DNA from: DATGEP01 sp035310125
Lineage (GTDB): Bacteria; Chloroflexota; Ktedonobacteria; Ktedonobacterales; JADMIN01
Direction: 5' to 3'
NCBI GenBank assembly: GCA_035310125.1
Contig: DATGEP010000071.1
Coordinates: forward strand, 1-50,619
DNA length: 50,619 nucleotides
The position numbers were made by a program, and so were the translations under genes. The notes beneath the pieces were generated by a model. The model was not told the origin of the DNA. It saw only the letters and a program-made list of their open reading frames with translations, and searched no databases. Every line of letters starts with the position of its first letter. The first letter of the stretch is position 1. This document shows, piece by piece, positions 26,038-35,363 of the stretch.

Positions 26038-26973
26038 ATGGAGTACCGGCAGTTAGGCCGCTCGGGATTGCGCGTATCCGTCATCGGTCTGGGCGGCAAC
26101 ACCTTCGGACGTTACGCCGATGAGGATCGGACGGCGCACATTATCAACCAGGCACTGGACCTGGGCATCAATTTCATTGACACGGCCAACATCTACAGCG
26201 CTGGCGTATCGGAAGAGTTCGTTGGTAAGGCCATCCATAGCCGGCGCGATGAGGTGTTGATTGCGACCAAGGCTGGCATGCGCATGGGCGATCGCCCCAA
26301 CGAGCACGGCTCCTCGCGCACACACATCCTTGAAAGCTGCCACGCCAGCTTGCGCCGGCTCAACGTGGACGCTATTGATCTTTTCCAAATTCACGCCTTC
26401 GACCCGCTGACGCCGCTCGACGAGACATTGGGCGCGCTGGACGATCTCGTGCGGTCCGGCAAGGTGCGCTACATCGGCTGCTCCAACTACGATGCCTGGC
26501 GTGTCGTCCAGTCGCTGTGGATCAGTGACCGTGAGCACTTCGCTCGCTACATCTCCGTCCAGCCGGAATATAACTTGCTTGACCGTGACATCGAGCGCGA
26601 GCTGGTGCCAGCCTGTCGCGAATTCGGTCTCGGCATCATTCCCTACTCGCCGCTGGCAGGAGGTGTCCTTACCGGAAAATACAAGCCAGGCGAGCCTGCA
26701 CCAGAAAATACGCGCGGCCACAACAATCCCCGCTTCGAGCCGCGCCTGGAACACGACACGCTCGAAGCTGTGCAGCGACTCGATGTCTGGGCGCGCGAGC
26801 GGAGCCATACGGTGGGCGAGCTGGCGCTGGCGTGGCTAGCGGCGCGATCCGGCGTCAGCACCATCATCGCCGGCGCGACACGCCCTGAGCAGGTCGTGGC
26901 CAACGCCCGCGCTGCTGAGTGGCACCTCACCGAAGAGGATCTGCGCGCGGTAGACACGGTCCTCGCGGGCTAG
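26038..26973 (+). CDS. Aldo/keto reductase
   Basis: NADPH-dependent oxidoreductase of the AKR superfamily with a TIM barrel of 311 residues. The active-site segments are NFIDTANIYSAGVSEEFVG (Asp and Tyr), EVLIATKAGM (Lys) and IDLFQIHAFD (His), followed by YIGCSNYDAW and the C-terminal cofactor-binding segment STIIAGATRPEQV. It resembles the YghZ/voltage-channel-beta-like subgroup that reduces small aldehydes. The specific substrate cannot be read. GGAGAG precedes ATG 26038; an upstream in-frame start at 25936 lies before the promoter. It is a single-gene unit. Confidence 0.9.
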   Translation: MEYRQLGRSGLRVSVIGLGGNTFGRYADEDRTAHIINQALDLGINFIDTANIYSAGVSEEFVGKAIHSRRDEVLIATKAGMRMGDRPNEHGSSRTHILESCHASLRRLNVDAIDLFQIHAFDPLTPLDETLGALDDLVRSGKVRYIGCSNYDAWRVVQSLWISDREHFARYISVQPEYNLLDRDIERELVPACREFGLGIIPYSPLAGGVLTGKYKPGEPAPENTRGHNNPRFEPRLEHDTLEAVQRLDVWARERSHTVGELALAWLAARSGVSTIIAGATRPEQVVANARAAEWHLTEEDLRAVDTVLAG

Positions 26974-27507
26974 AGCGCTGGTCGCATAGGAGAAGAGGAC
27001 GCGGGCACATCGCGGGACGCGGCGGTGAGCAGACCGCCGCGCCACCCCAGCGGTGGCCAGAAAGGAGCCGGCCAGGCGGGGCGCCGCGCTTGACAGTTCT
27101 CCCGGCATCCATACCGAGCGATCCCGAAGGCATTGTGCCGCGAAACTCGAGCATGCCGATACTCCACTATCGGTTTACAGCATGTGCAGGTGCGCCATCT
27201 CTTGCTTGTCTCAGGAGATACGGGCACTACTTCACGGCTGTATCACAAATCCGTGACGACCAGAAAGGCACCGGTAGTCTGACAGGAAAGTAAAGTGCTC
27301 ATCTCTTCAGGGCGCTCACAAATCATGGCCGTCACGATGTGTGAGCGGAAGTCTCACAGGGAACGAACGGTCGCAATCCTTATGTCTAACGATTTTCCGT
27401 GAGGTGATTGTGTTGTAGTTGCTCCGGGATGAGATGTTCTGGCGAGGCTCGCGTGCGATGTGTGGTTACGGTGAGTGACAACAGCGCACGATGAGAGGGG
27501 CATCGCT
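26974..27507. other. Intergenic region with inverted repeats
   Basis: No gene is supported in these 534 nt. An 8-bp inverted repeat, CGCTCACA / TGTGAGCG, spans 27313-27346 and contains GTCACGA at 27331-27337. TCACAAATC occurs both here and at 27243-27251. These may be regulator sites for the gene at 27508. No clean -35/-10 pair is evident. Confidence 0.35.
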
Positions 27508-28287
27508 ATGAATACGTCCAGCGTGGAATCTCCGCCCGCACGCCAGCAACATGTGACGACATCCTATGGAGCACCCAATGACTCCGCCTGGAGACCGCTT
27601 TACCGCACGGCTGGGGTCGCTGCGCTGCTCTCGGTCGCATGTATTGTCGTTGCAGTGGTTGTCTTTCTCGTCAATCCCCCGCCGAGCACCGTCGTTGGCT
27701 GGTTTGATCTCTTTCACAAGAACGGCCTGCTTGGGCTCCTCGACCTCGACCTCTTGATGTTGGTGAGCTATGTACTCATGGGCGTGATCTATCTCGCACT
27801 CTACGGGACTCTCCGACACGTTCGCCAGCCACTCATGTCGCTAGCGACAATCTGTGGCTTCGTGAGCATAACCGCCTACCTTTCCTCGAATGTCGCCTTC
27901 AATATGCTGGTCCTCAGTAGCCAATATGATGCCGCGACAACAGATGCGCAGCGAGGTCAGGTCTTGGCGGCGGGGCGGGCGATGCTTGCCACCTGGCAAG
28001 GCTCGGCATTCGACGTGAGTTACGTTCTCGGCGGCGTTGCCGCTTTGATCATCGCGACGGTTATGCTGCGGAGCCGTATCTTCAGCAGAGTCACCGCGTA
28101 TATGGGGCTCGCGATGGGCGTTCTGATGGTAGTGCCGGCGACCGCGGGGACGGTGGGTATCTACCTATCGCTTCTCTCTCTGGTGCCTACGACGATTTGG
28201 CTCATCCTGGTGAGCCGGCGGCTGTTCGAGCTCAGTAGCGGGTCGCAACCGAGCGATGCCTTCATCACGCGTGACCATCATGTGTGA
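27508..28287 (+). CDS. DUF4386-like membrane protein
   Basis: A 259-residue integral membrane protein with about six helices, including LLSVACIVVAVVVFLV, LLMLVSYVLMGVIYLALYG, FDVSYVLGGVAALIIATVML, MGLAMGVLMVVPATAG and LVPTTIWLILVSRRLF. The order of motifs, with LLDLDLLMLVSYVLMG before the centre and FDVSYVLGGVAA then RIFSRVTAYMG later, matches proteins annotated DUF4386, whose function is unknown. GAGAGGGG precedes ATG 27508. It begins the stress/anaerobic island and is followed by another membrane protein 119 nt away. Confidence 0.7.
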   Translation: MNTSSVESPPARQQHVTTSYGAPNDSAWRPLYRTAGVAALLSVACIVVAVVVFLVNPPPSTVVGWFDLFHKNGLLGLLDLDLLMLVSYVLMGVIYLALYGTLRHVRQPLMSLATICGFVSITAYLSSNVAFNMLVLSSQYDAATTDAQRGQVLAAGRAMLATWQGSAFDVSYVLGGVAALIIATVMLRSRIFSRVTAYMGLAMGVLMVVPATAGTVGIYLSLLSLVPTTIWLILVSRRLFELSSGSQPSDAFITRDHHV

Positions 28288-28406
28288 TGCGGGCGGCACT
28301 CAGTGAGGAAAGCGTGATACCGCCACGATACGCTGGGGCAGGAGAGATTGCAGACAACAGGCGATGTCGCGTGTTGGCAGCCTGCCGGATAAGGAGGCAA
28401 GCGATC

Positions 28407-28871
28407 ATGGCCAAGCTTCAAATCACCAGGGTCTGGGTCGTCGGGGTGATAACGATGGTCGCGGGGTTCATCGCGATGGGGATTGCCGTTGGGTTGATGC
28501 TCGCATTCGGTGGTCACTTCGTCGCGGCGGCGAGTGGCAACGGCTCCAACTTCATCCCAAGAACTGACGGGTTCTTTTGGACGATGGTGAGCATCATTAT
28601 CGTGGGCGGACTCGTCGCTGTGGTGGGTGTTGTCGCGCAGTGGGTGGGATGGATCGCCGCGCTCGTCAGCACCTACCCGCTTCAGGATAAAACTTGGTTC
28701 ATCGTCCTGCTGGCAGGCGGCGTTATTGGGCTGGGGTTCGGCCTCGCGCACGTTGCGGTGATGGTCGCGTATATCATCGCAGGGCCTGATCGGTTACCCA
28801 GTGGCGAGCCGTGGTTGCCCTCGCGGGAGCCGGCAATGCCGCGGCCCACAACGCTGGCGCATTCCGGCTGA
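28407..28871 (+). CDS. Small membrane protein of unknown function
   Basis: A 154-residue protein with three clear hydrophobic segments: VWVVGVITMVAGFIAMGIAV, VSIIIVGGLVAVVGVVAQWV and WFIVLLAGGVIGLGFGLAHV. A Pro-rich C-terminal tail follows. I do not recognise the family. AAGGAGG lies 9 nt before ATG 28407. Spacing to the flavodoxin gene is 58 nt in the same direction, so they may be co-transcribed. Confidence 0.65.
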   Translation: MAKLQITRVWVVGVITMVAGFIAMGIAVGLMLAFGGHFVAAASGNGSNFIPRTDGFFWTMVSIIIVGGLVAVVGVVAQWVGWIAALVSTYPLQDKTWFIVLLAGGVIGLGFGLAHVAVMVAYIIAGPDRLPSGEPWLPSREPAMPRPTTLAHSG

Positions 28872-28929
28872 TTGCGTGAATCCCGTCCGCTCGATGCGCG
28901 GACCTGGAACAGAGGCAAAGGAGCACATC

Positions 28930-29403
28930 ATGAACGCCTTGGTTGTCTACGACTCACAATACGGAAACACAGAACGTATCGCCCACATCATTGCCGACAT
29001 CCTGGCGGCGGCCGGGCAGGCTCGGGCCGTTCGGGCGGAGCCACGACATCGTGTTGATATCCAAGGAGTGGATTTGCTTGTCGTGGGAAGTCCAACCCAA
29101 GGGTGGAGGGCAACGCAACCGATGCTGTCGTTTATTGACGGAATGTCATCCGAGCGGCTTCACGGAGTCGCCGTTGCATGCTTCGATACGCGCTTCCACA
29201 AGCCGCGCTGGCTCACAGGTTCCGCTGCCGTAGGCATGGCCAGGAAGTTCCAGGAGCTGGGCGTTTCGCCGCTCGTGTCCCCAGAGAGCTTCTTCGTAGA
29301 TGGTAAGGAAGGTCCACTGATTTCCGGCGAGCTAGATCGCGCGGTTACCTGGGCGCGCCTGCTCTCCCAACAGGTAGCGGCGCCCCAACTCATCCGGAGA
29401 TAG
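28930..29403 (+). CDS. Flavodoxin-domain protein
   Basis: A 157-residue FMN-binding protein. The phosphate-binding loop YDSQYGNTERIAH is at residues 7-19, and the flavin-contacting loop VVGSPTQGWRATQP follows a beta strand. FDTRFHKPRW and the FFVDGKEGPL loop complete the fold. It is a short flavodoxin of the type seen with low-potential electron transfer and could serve the pyruvate:flavodoxin oxidoreductase encoded 1.1 kb downstream. That pairing is an inference. AAAGGAG precedes ATG 28930. Confidence 0.85.
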   Translation: MNALVVYDSQYGNTERIAHIIADILAAAGQARAVRAEPRHRVDIQGVDLLVVGSPTQGWRATQPMLSFIDGMSSERLHGVAVACFDTRFHKPRWLTGSAAVGMARKFQELGVSPLVSPESFFVDGKEGPLISGELDRAVTWARLLSQQVAAPQLIRR

Positions 29404-29584
29404 TCGGAAACGATACTACGCATGCCCAGGACTCGAAACGAGATGACTGTGTGACTCAGCGGCACCAATTTCTGATCGCGGTGTGAGGACTATGGCATAG
29501 CGTTGGAAGGGCGGGAGGTGCTTCCCGCGATGCCACATAGCCTGGTGCGCCGTGGCACCCTGTAGATACGACTGGAGGTGTGCG

Positions 29585-30070
29585 ATGTCCATGATGCGCT
29601 ACGATCCGTTTGACGCGCTGATGCCGCTTCGCGAGACCGTGAACCGGCTGCTCGCGGAAGGCATGCTGGGCGTGAGCCGCTTTGAGCCCATCGGTCGTGT
29701 TTTTCCCCTTGATATCCGTGATACCGATGCCGAGTACATCGTGGAGGCGGCGATCCCTGGGTTCAAGATGGACGACATGCACGTGACGGCGGCTGGTAAT
29801 ACCATTACTATCCAGGCGGCACATCAGTTTGAGACACCGGCGGCGAAGGAGCGGAAAGCGGAGCCGGCGGAGAAAGAGGATGTCTACGTTCGGCGCGAGC
29901 GCTACCTCGGTGAGATGAGCCGGGTGATTGAGCTGCCCACTCCCATTGAGGCAGCACGAATCACGGCTACCTATGAGCACGGCGTCCTGACACTGCGCGT
30001 GCCCAAGGCGGCAAAGGCAACGCCCGTGCAGATCCCCATTCAGATAAAGGAGCCGGCGGCCCTGCACTAG
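29585..30070 (+). CDS. Hsp20/alpha-crystallin small heat-shock protein
   Basis: ATP-independent holdase chaperone of 161 residues. It starts MMRYDPFDALMPLRETVNRLL and passes through the alpha-crystallin beta-sandwich: FPLDIRDTDAEYIVEAAIPG, EDVYVRRERYLGEMSRVIELP and the ATYEHGVLTLRVPKAAKA strand. It ends in an IxI-type anchor (VQIPIQI). GGAGG lies 8 nt before ATG 29585. Its upstream region shares ATGACTGTG with the region at 40462. It lies within a cluster of stress and anaerobic genes. Confidence 0.95.
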   Translation: MSMMRYDPFDALMPLRETVNRLLAEGMLGVSRFEPIGRVFPLDIRDTDAEYIVEAAIPGFKMDDMHVTAAGNTITIQAAHQFETPAAKERKAEPAEKEDVYVRRERYLGEMSRVIELPTPIEAARITATYEHGVLTLRVPKAAKATPVQIPIQIKEPAALH

Positions 30071-30086
30071 CTGCTATCAGCGAGCG

Positions 30087-30163
30087 CCGGCAAATCTGCC
30101 GGTACGCGTCACGTAGGATGCGAGCGAGGGGCGCGGTCATCCCGTCGGGTGATTGCGCCCCTC
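30087..30163 (+). terminator. Two hairpins downstream of hsp20
   Basis: The first is CCGGCA / TGCCGG with a 4-nt loop (30087-30102). The second is a long stem starting GAGGGGCGC / GCGCCCCTC (30126-30134 with 30155-30163), extended inward by GGTCA/TGATT and CCC/GGG. The tail is TCTCGTG rather than a U-run, so a termination role is likely but not certain. Confidence 0.5.
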
Positions 30164-30480
30164 TCTCGTGCTAACTATGGCCGGGCGCTATGTAATCTCT
30201 TCCCGCTCTCCGGTTCGGGTGCTTGTGCGAGCGTCCGCGCGCATCGTCGTGACTCGCCCGTTAGGTCGCTGGGGCTTCATGTGACTCACCCGTGATGTTC
30301 GCGCACCATGCTATTCACGAAAGGTGTGTTTAGTCGTCGCGACGTGTCCACCGAAGGCAGGCGTGAGCGAGTCATATTCGCGGGAAGGCTGCGGCGTTGC
30401 GGTCAGCGGCCTGTCTCTCTGGCGCCTGGTCGTTTGTGTGCCGCTCGACGTGATGGCTGACGTGATAAATGGAGTAATAC
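30164..30480. other. Upstream region of nifJ
   Basis: No gene is supported. It contains TCGTGAC at 30247-30253 (GTCACGA on the minus strand) and TGTGACTCAC at 30282-30291. I found no convincing -35/-10 pair. Confidence 0.3.
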
Positions 30481-33400
30481 ATGGAACGCGCATGGGTGAC
30501 ACTGGATGGCAATGAAGCGGTCGCGTCGGTTGCTTACCAGCTGAGTGAGGTAGTCGCCATCTATCCGATCACGCCTTCGACCGCGATGGGTGAGCTTGCT
30601 GATGCGTGGGCCGCGACCGGCCGCCCGAATCGCTGGGGGACAGTGCCCGAGATAGTCGAGATGCAATCGGAGGCTGGCGTGGCCGGCGCGCTTCACGGCG
30701 CGTTGCAGACTGGGGCACTAGCTACTACGTTTACCGCCTCACAAGGTCTGCTGCTCATGATCCCCAATATGTACAAGATCGCGGGTGAGTTGACGCCAGT
30801 GGTCATACACGTCGCGGCCCGCGCGGTGGCGACACAAGCGCTTTCCATCTTTGGAGATCACTCCGACGTGATGGCGGCGCGCGCCACAGGTTTCGCGATG
30901 CTGGCTTCAGGCAGCGTGCAGGAGGCGCAGGATATGGCTGCGATTGCGCATGCCGCAACGCTGCGGGCGCGCATTCCCTTCCTCCACTTTTTCGACGGCT
31001 TTCGCACCTCCCATGAGATCAACAAGATCGAGCGGATCGCCGATGACGATTTGCGGGCCATGATTGATGACACGCTCGTGAATGCCCACCGCGAGCGAGC
31101 GCTTTCGCCTGAGCATCCCCGTATCCGTGGCACCGCCCAGAATCCTGATGTCTACTTTCAAGCGCGCGAGAGTGTGAACCCCTATTACCGTGACTGCGCG
31201 GAGATCGTGCGGCAGACAATGGATGCCTTCGCCGCACGGACGGGCCGCCAATACCGGCTTTTCCAGTACGAGGGAGCGCCCGACGCGGAGCGCGTGATTG
31301 TGATCATGGGGTCCGGCGGGGAAACCGCCGAAGTGACGGCGCGCCACCTGGCGGCGCTGGGCGAAAAGGTCGGTGTTGTAAAGGTCCATCTCTTCCGACC
31401 GTTCTCAGTAGAGCATTTCCTGCGCGCCCTGCCTCCTACCGTTACTTCACTCGCCGTGCTTGACCGCACCAAGGAACCGGGCAGTGCGGGAGAGCCGCTG
31501 TATCTGGATGTCATCGCCGCGCTCGATGAAAGGCGCACTCGTGGTGTGACCAATGCGCCGCGAGTCATCGGTGGACGCTACGGGCTGGCGTCGAAAGAGT
31601 TCACACCAGCGATGGTGAAAGCTATCTTTGATGAGCTTTCGGCAGATAGGCCCAAGAACCACTTTACTATCGGCATCGAAGACGACGTTACCTACACCAG
31701 CCTGGCATACGATCAGTCTTTCTCGCTTGAAGACGATGACACTGTACGCTGCGTCTTCTGGGGTCTTGGGTCCGATGGCACGGTTGGCGCCAACAAGAAC
31801 TCGATAAAGATCATTGGCGAGGAGACACCCAACCACGCGCAAGGATATTTCGTCTACGACTCCAAGAAGTCAGGGTCGGTGACGGTTTCGCACCTGCGCT
31901 TTGGGCCGCACCCCATTCATGCGCCGTACCTCATCACCGAGGCGAACTTCGTGGCGTGTCACCAGTTCACCTTTCTCGAACGGCTGGACGTCTTGAAACC
32001 GGCGAAGCCCGGCGGTGTGTTCCTGCTCAACACGAGTTACAGGCCAAATGAGGTCTGGGAGCATCTGCCGGTCGAGATCCAGGCGGAGATCCGCGAGAAA
32101 CATCTGCATCTTTACGTGATTGATGCTGACAAGGTGGCCCGAGACACGGGAATGGGTGGGCGCATCAACACCGTCATGCAGACGTGTTTCTTCGCGGTCA
32201 GCGGCGTATTGCCGCGCGAACAGGCAATTGCGGCGATCAAAGAGAGTATCAAGAAGACGTACGGCAAGCGCGGCGATATTGTCGTACAACGGAACTTCAA
32301 GGCGGTGGATGAGACGCTGGCGCATCTGTACGAGGCTTCCATTCCAGCGTCCGGAGCTGAGATTTCCCGCGCGCCTCGTATTCACCGGCAACCACCGGTG
32401 TCGAGCGCGGCGCCAGACTTCGTTCGCACGGTGCTGGCGCCCATGATGAACGGCGACGGCGATGCGCTGCCCGTCAGTGCGCTACCGTGTGACGGTACAT
32501 ATCCGATCGGGACCGCGCGCTGGGAGAAGCGGAATCTGTCGGCGGAAATACCGGTGTGGGATCCGAGTATTTGCATCCAGTGCGGCAAATGTACGCTGGT
32601 CTGCCCGCATGCTGTGATCCGGCAGAAGGTGTACGATCCCGCCTGCCTCGAAGGCGCACCGGAGACATTCCTCTCGACCGAGGCTCACTTCAAGGAGTTC
32701 CCTGGCAAGCGCTACTCGCTGCAAGTCTCGCCCGATGATTGTACCGGCTGCGGGCTGTGTATCGAAGCCTGCCCGGTAAAAAACAAGCAGCAAGAGGGCC
32801 AGCGTGCGATCAACATGGCACCGCAGCCACCCATCCGTGAGCGAGAGAACGCCAATTGGGACTTTTTCCTTGCGTTGCCAGACATGCGGCCCGAAGACGT
32901 GAATGTCACGACGATCAAGAACTCGCAGCTCATGCCGCCGCTCTTTGAGTTCTCGGGAGCGTGCTCAGGTTGCGGCGAAACACCATACATCAAATTGATG
33001 ACCCAGCTTTTCGGCGACCACGCGATCGTCGCGAACGCTACTGGCTGCTCTTCGATCTACGGCGGCAATCTGCCTACGACACCCTGGTGCGCCGATGCGC
33101 ACGGGCGAGGGCCGGCGTGGTCCAACTCGCTCTTCGAGGATAACGCCGAGTTCGGCCTGGGTATGCGTATCTCGCTCGACAAACAGGCCGGATACGCGCA
33201 TGAGCTGCTGGCGCGGTTAGCGGAGACTATTGGTGAAGATCTCGTTCGTGAGATTCTGGAGGCGAACCAAACTACAGCCGCGGGAATCGCACGCCAGCGC
33301 GAGCGAGTTGGCCGGCTGAAGCGGCGGCTGGACGCCATCACGGAAGCGGATGGGGAAGACACGGCAGCGCAGGCACGCGCCTTGCTCGCCGTGACGGATG

Positions 33401-34098
33401 CGCTTGTGCGCAAGAGCGTATGGATCATCGGTGGTGATGGCTGGGCGTATGACATCGGCTTTGGTGGTCTCGATCATGTGATCGCCTCTGGTCGCGACGT
33501 GAACATCCTCGTTCTGGATACCGAGGTCTACTCGAACACTGGTGGACAGGCATCGAAATCCACCCCGCGCGCGGCAGTCGCGAAGTTTGCGGCCCGTGGC
33601 AAACCTACGGCAAAGAAAGACCTCGGCATGCTCGCCATGGCTTATGGGAATGCCTACGTAGCGCGCGTCGCAATGGGCGCCGCCGATCAGCATACCGTCC
33701 GCACGTTTCTGGAGGCCGAGGCTTTCAACGGCCCATCGTTGATAATCGCATATAGCCACTGCATCGCACATGGGATTGACATCCGTAACGGACTGGCGCA
33801 GCAGAAACTGGCGGTCCAAACCGGATACTGGCCACTATTTCACTTCAATCCCGCGCTGGCGGAGGAAGGCAAGAATCCGCTGGTCATGGATGCGCGCGAG
33901 CCGTCAGTACCGTTGGAGCAGTACTTGTACAACGAGACACGGTACCGCATGTTGCAACAAACTGAGCCAGAACGAGCCCAGCAGCTCTTGACGCTGGCCA
34001 AGCAAGACACTCAAGAGCGCTGGAAGCTCTATGCCGAGCTTTCGCGCCTGGCGCCGCCGCAAACTACCAGGGATGGTAGTATGCAATCAGGCGAGTAG
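30481..34098 (+). CDS. nifJ: Pyruvate:ferredoxin (flavodoxin) oxidoreductase
   Basis: Single-chain 1205-residue enzyme that converts pyruvate and CoA to acetyl-CoA and CO2 while reducing ferredoxin or flavodoxin. The N-terminal pyrimidine-binding part has YPITPSTAMGELAD and the SGSVQEAQDMAAIAH region. Two 4Fe-4S motifs sit in a ferredoxin insert near residues 697-765 (CIQCGKCTLVCP and CTGCGLCIEACP). The C-terminal ThDP domain has ACSGCGE near residue 827, NATGCSSIYGGN and GGDGWAYDIGFGG. All domains are intact. GGAG precedes the ATG. The enzyme is oxygen-sensitive, which implies anaerobic or microaerobic growth phases. Flavodoxin upstream is a plausible acceptor. Confidence 0.96.
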   Translation: MERAWVTLDGNEAVASVAYQLSEVVAIYPITPSTAMGELADAWAATGRPNRWGTVPEIVEMQSEAGVAGALHGALQTGALATTFTASQGLLLMIPNMYKIAGELTPVVIHVAARAVATQALSIFGDHSDVMAARATGFAMLASGSVQEAQDMAAIAHAATLRARIPFLHFFDGFRTSHEINKIERIADDDLRAMIDDTLVNAHRERALSPEHPRIRGTAQNPDVYFQARESVNPYYRDCAEIVRQTMDAFAARTGRQYRLFQYEGAPDAERVIVIMGSGGETAEVTARHLAALGEKVGVVKVHLFRPFSVEHFLRALPPTVTSLAVLDRTKEPGSAGEPLYLDVIAALDERRTRGVTNAPRVIGGRYGLASKEFTPAMVKAIFDELSADRPKNHFTIGIEDDVTYTSLAYDQSFSLEDDDTVRCVFWGLGSDGTVGANKNSIKIIGEETPNHAQGYFVYDSKKSGSVTVSHLRFGPHPIHAPYLITEANFVACHQFTFLERLDVLKPAKPGGVFLLNTSYRPNEVWEHLPVEIQAEIREKHLHLYVIDADKVARDTGMGGRINTVMQTCFFAVSGVLPREQAIAAIKESIKKTYGKRGDIVVQRNFKAVDETLAHLYEASIPASGAEISRAPRIHRQPPVSSAAPDFVRTVLAPMMNGDGDALPVSALPCDGTYPIGTARWEKRNLSAEIPVWDPSICIQCGKCTLVCPHAVIRQKVYDPACLEGAPETFLSTEAHFKEFPGKRYSLQVSPDDCTGCGLCIEACPVKNKQQEGQRAINMAPQPPIRERENANWDFFLALPDMRPEDVNVTTIKNSQLMPPLFEFSGACSGCGETPYIKLMTQLFGDHAIVANATGCSSIYGGNLPTTPWCADAHGRGPAWSNSLFEDNAEFGLGMRISLDKQAGYAHELLARLAETIGEDLVREILEANQTTAAGIARQRERVGRLKRRLDAITEADGEDTAAQARALLAVTDALVRKSVWIIGGDGWAYDIGFGGLDHVIASGRDVNILVLDTEVYSNTGGQASKSTPRAAVAKFAARGKPTAKKDLGMLAMAYGNAYVARVAMGAADQHTVRTFLEAEAFNGPSLIIAYSHCIAHGIDIRNGLAQQKLAVQTGYWPLFHFNPALAEEGKNPLVMDAREPSVPLEQYLYNETRYRMLQQTEPERAQQLLTLAKQDTQERWKLYAELSRLAPPQTTRDGSMQSGE

Positions 34099-34119
34099 GG
34101 AGATTGCATCCGTCTCCCT
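34097..34119 (+). terminator. Hairpin at the end of nifJ
   Basis: AGGGAGA / TCTCCCT (7 bp, 9-nt loop) overlaps the nifJ stop codon. There is no U-run after it, so it may stabilise the 3' end rather than terminate. Confidence 0.35.
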
Positions 34120-34227
34120 GTCACTCATCACCGGGCGCCGGGGAGACGTTTCGCGGTCGGGTAGGGTGCGGGCAGATCGAACCCGTCGTGATGGCGGTTA
34201 CACGGCGTCACCCTGACGGCGTCCACA

Positions 34228-34836
34228 TCACTCGGTAGGTAGTTCAACGCAAAGAGGGCATTCGGCGGTGCTCGCGCAGGCAGAGCAGGTATCGAGTGCC
34301 TGAATGAAGCGCGCCCGAATGTCCCGCTCCGCCTGCGTGCACGTCTCGCCTAAGGTCGTATCAACGATTTCGGCCAGGGCCGGCGCTCTGACCACTATCT
34401 CGCGTGTCGCCGGACAGACGCACTCGCGGATCATGGTGTGCAGGCGCTCCCAGCGAGCGATGGCCTCGACAAGATCGGGACGCGGCCGGACTTCACCTTC
34501 CATGTACAGGACATGCTGCGCGACAGCCGCTTCGGAGAGATGGCGCATCGCCGTATGCAGCGGACATTCAGTTACGATTGTTGTTCGCTGAATCGTCGTC
34601 CGTGCGTGGATGGGCGCCGGTGCCTCACGATGCGACACGCGCACGTGCTCATCCGCGGCGAGTGGCATCGTGTGGGGCGCTATGCAGGCCGCCTCAGGAG
34701 TTCGTGTGATGATGTCTTCCGCCCACATGGGGCAATCATGCAGTGCAATGGACTGCAAGTAGGGTAGATCGAGGCTGTTTTCATGACGGGTACGCGGAGT
34801 GCCCGTCGGCGTCGCTTCGTCACTCCATTCGTTCAT
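34228..34836 (-). CDS. Cys-rich protein of unknown function
   Basis: I do not recognise this 202-residue soluble protein. Cysteines are grouped: HDCPMW, EAACIAPH, TECPLH, RECVCP, GETC and a terminal cluster DTCSACASTAECPLC. The CxxC/CxxxxC spacing near the C-terminus could bind zinc or an Fe-S cluster. The middle is helical and acidic (ALAEIVDTTLGETC). GGAGG precedes ATG 34836. It converges on nifJ, and its stop is 130 nt from the nifJ stop. Its place beside PFOR in an anaerobic/stress island makes a redox or metal role possible, but this is inference. Confidence 0.6.
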   Translation of the reverse strand: MNEWSDEATPTGTPRTRHENSLDLPYLQSIALHDCPMWAEDIITRTPEAACIAPHTMPLAADEHVRVSHREAPAPIHARTTIQRTTIVTECPLHTAMRHLSEAAVAQHVLYMEGEVRPRPDLVEAIARWERLHTMIRECVCPATREIVVRAPALAEIVDTTLGETCTQAERDIRARFIQALDTCSACASTAECPLCVELPTE

Positions 34837-34979
34837 ACTGGCGACCTCCAGTGGATATGGATAGACGACAACTTGAGTAGCTCAAAGAATGCTGCACCGA
34901 TCAGCCACGCTCGCGATATGCCGTCACCGCGGCATCACATGTGGGAAACGACTGATGCAGGCGCGGGGGACCAGGTGCC

Positions 34980-35363
34980 TTATCGCCAATCACTCGCTGG
35001 TGTTTCTCCCCGATCAAATGCGTCGAAATGCGTATACGATGAGTGTGGATTCGCCGGAAGGAAGCTTTGTAACACGCGCTCAAAGCGCTCACTGGCGTCC
35101 ACGATGGCAATCAAGAACTCACGACGCTCTTCGCGCGACAGCCGATCTCCCCGCTGTAACAGCGTATCGGCATACCCTTTCATAATGGCAAGAGGCTCAC
35201 GCAGGTTGGCACTGAGCACGTCCAGCATTTCGGCGTCCAGCAGATCGCCATGCTGCACATCCGTGGTGAAATCCACGTGGTGCGTTTGCCGCAATATGGA
35301 TTGTACCGCTACATCCGGTGTCCGCGCTTCGCCTCGCGTACAATTCGAGCTGGAGATATTCAT
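34980..35363 (-). CDS. HisKA-like domain protein without phospho-acceptor His or ATPase domain
   Basis: A 127-residue protein. Residues 45-105 or so follow the histidine-kinase dimerisation helix pattern. DVLSANLREPLAIMKGYADT aligns by eye with the usual SHELRTPLTAIKGYAE motif, and ESxR-like DASERFERVL closes the second helix. The phosphorylated His is replaced by Ala and the next Glu by Asn, and no catalytic ATP-binding domain follows. It can therefore not be a working kinase. It could be a dimerisation partner, a decoy or a decayed fragment. The ribosome site is weak. It runs in the same direction as the Cys-rich gene, 143 nt upstream of it. Confidence 0.55.
   Translation of the reverse strand: MNISSSNCTRGEARTPDVAVQSILRQTHHVDFTTDVQHGDLLDAEMLDVLSANLREPLAIMKGYADTLLQRGDRLSREERREFLIAIVDASERFERVLQSFLPANPHSSYTHFDAFDRGETPASDWR

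Noticed and set aside
26919..27293. Open frame downstream of the aldo/keto reductase
   Set aside because: It begins inside the reductase gene in another frame, is Arg/Gly-rich and lacks a ribosome site.
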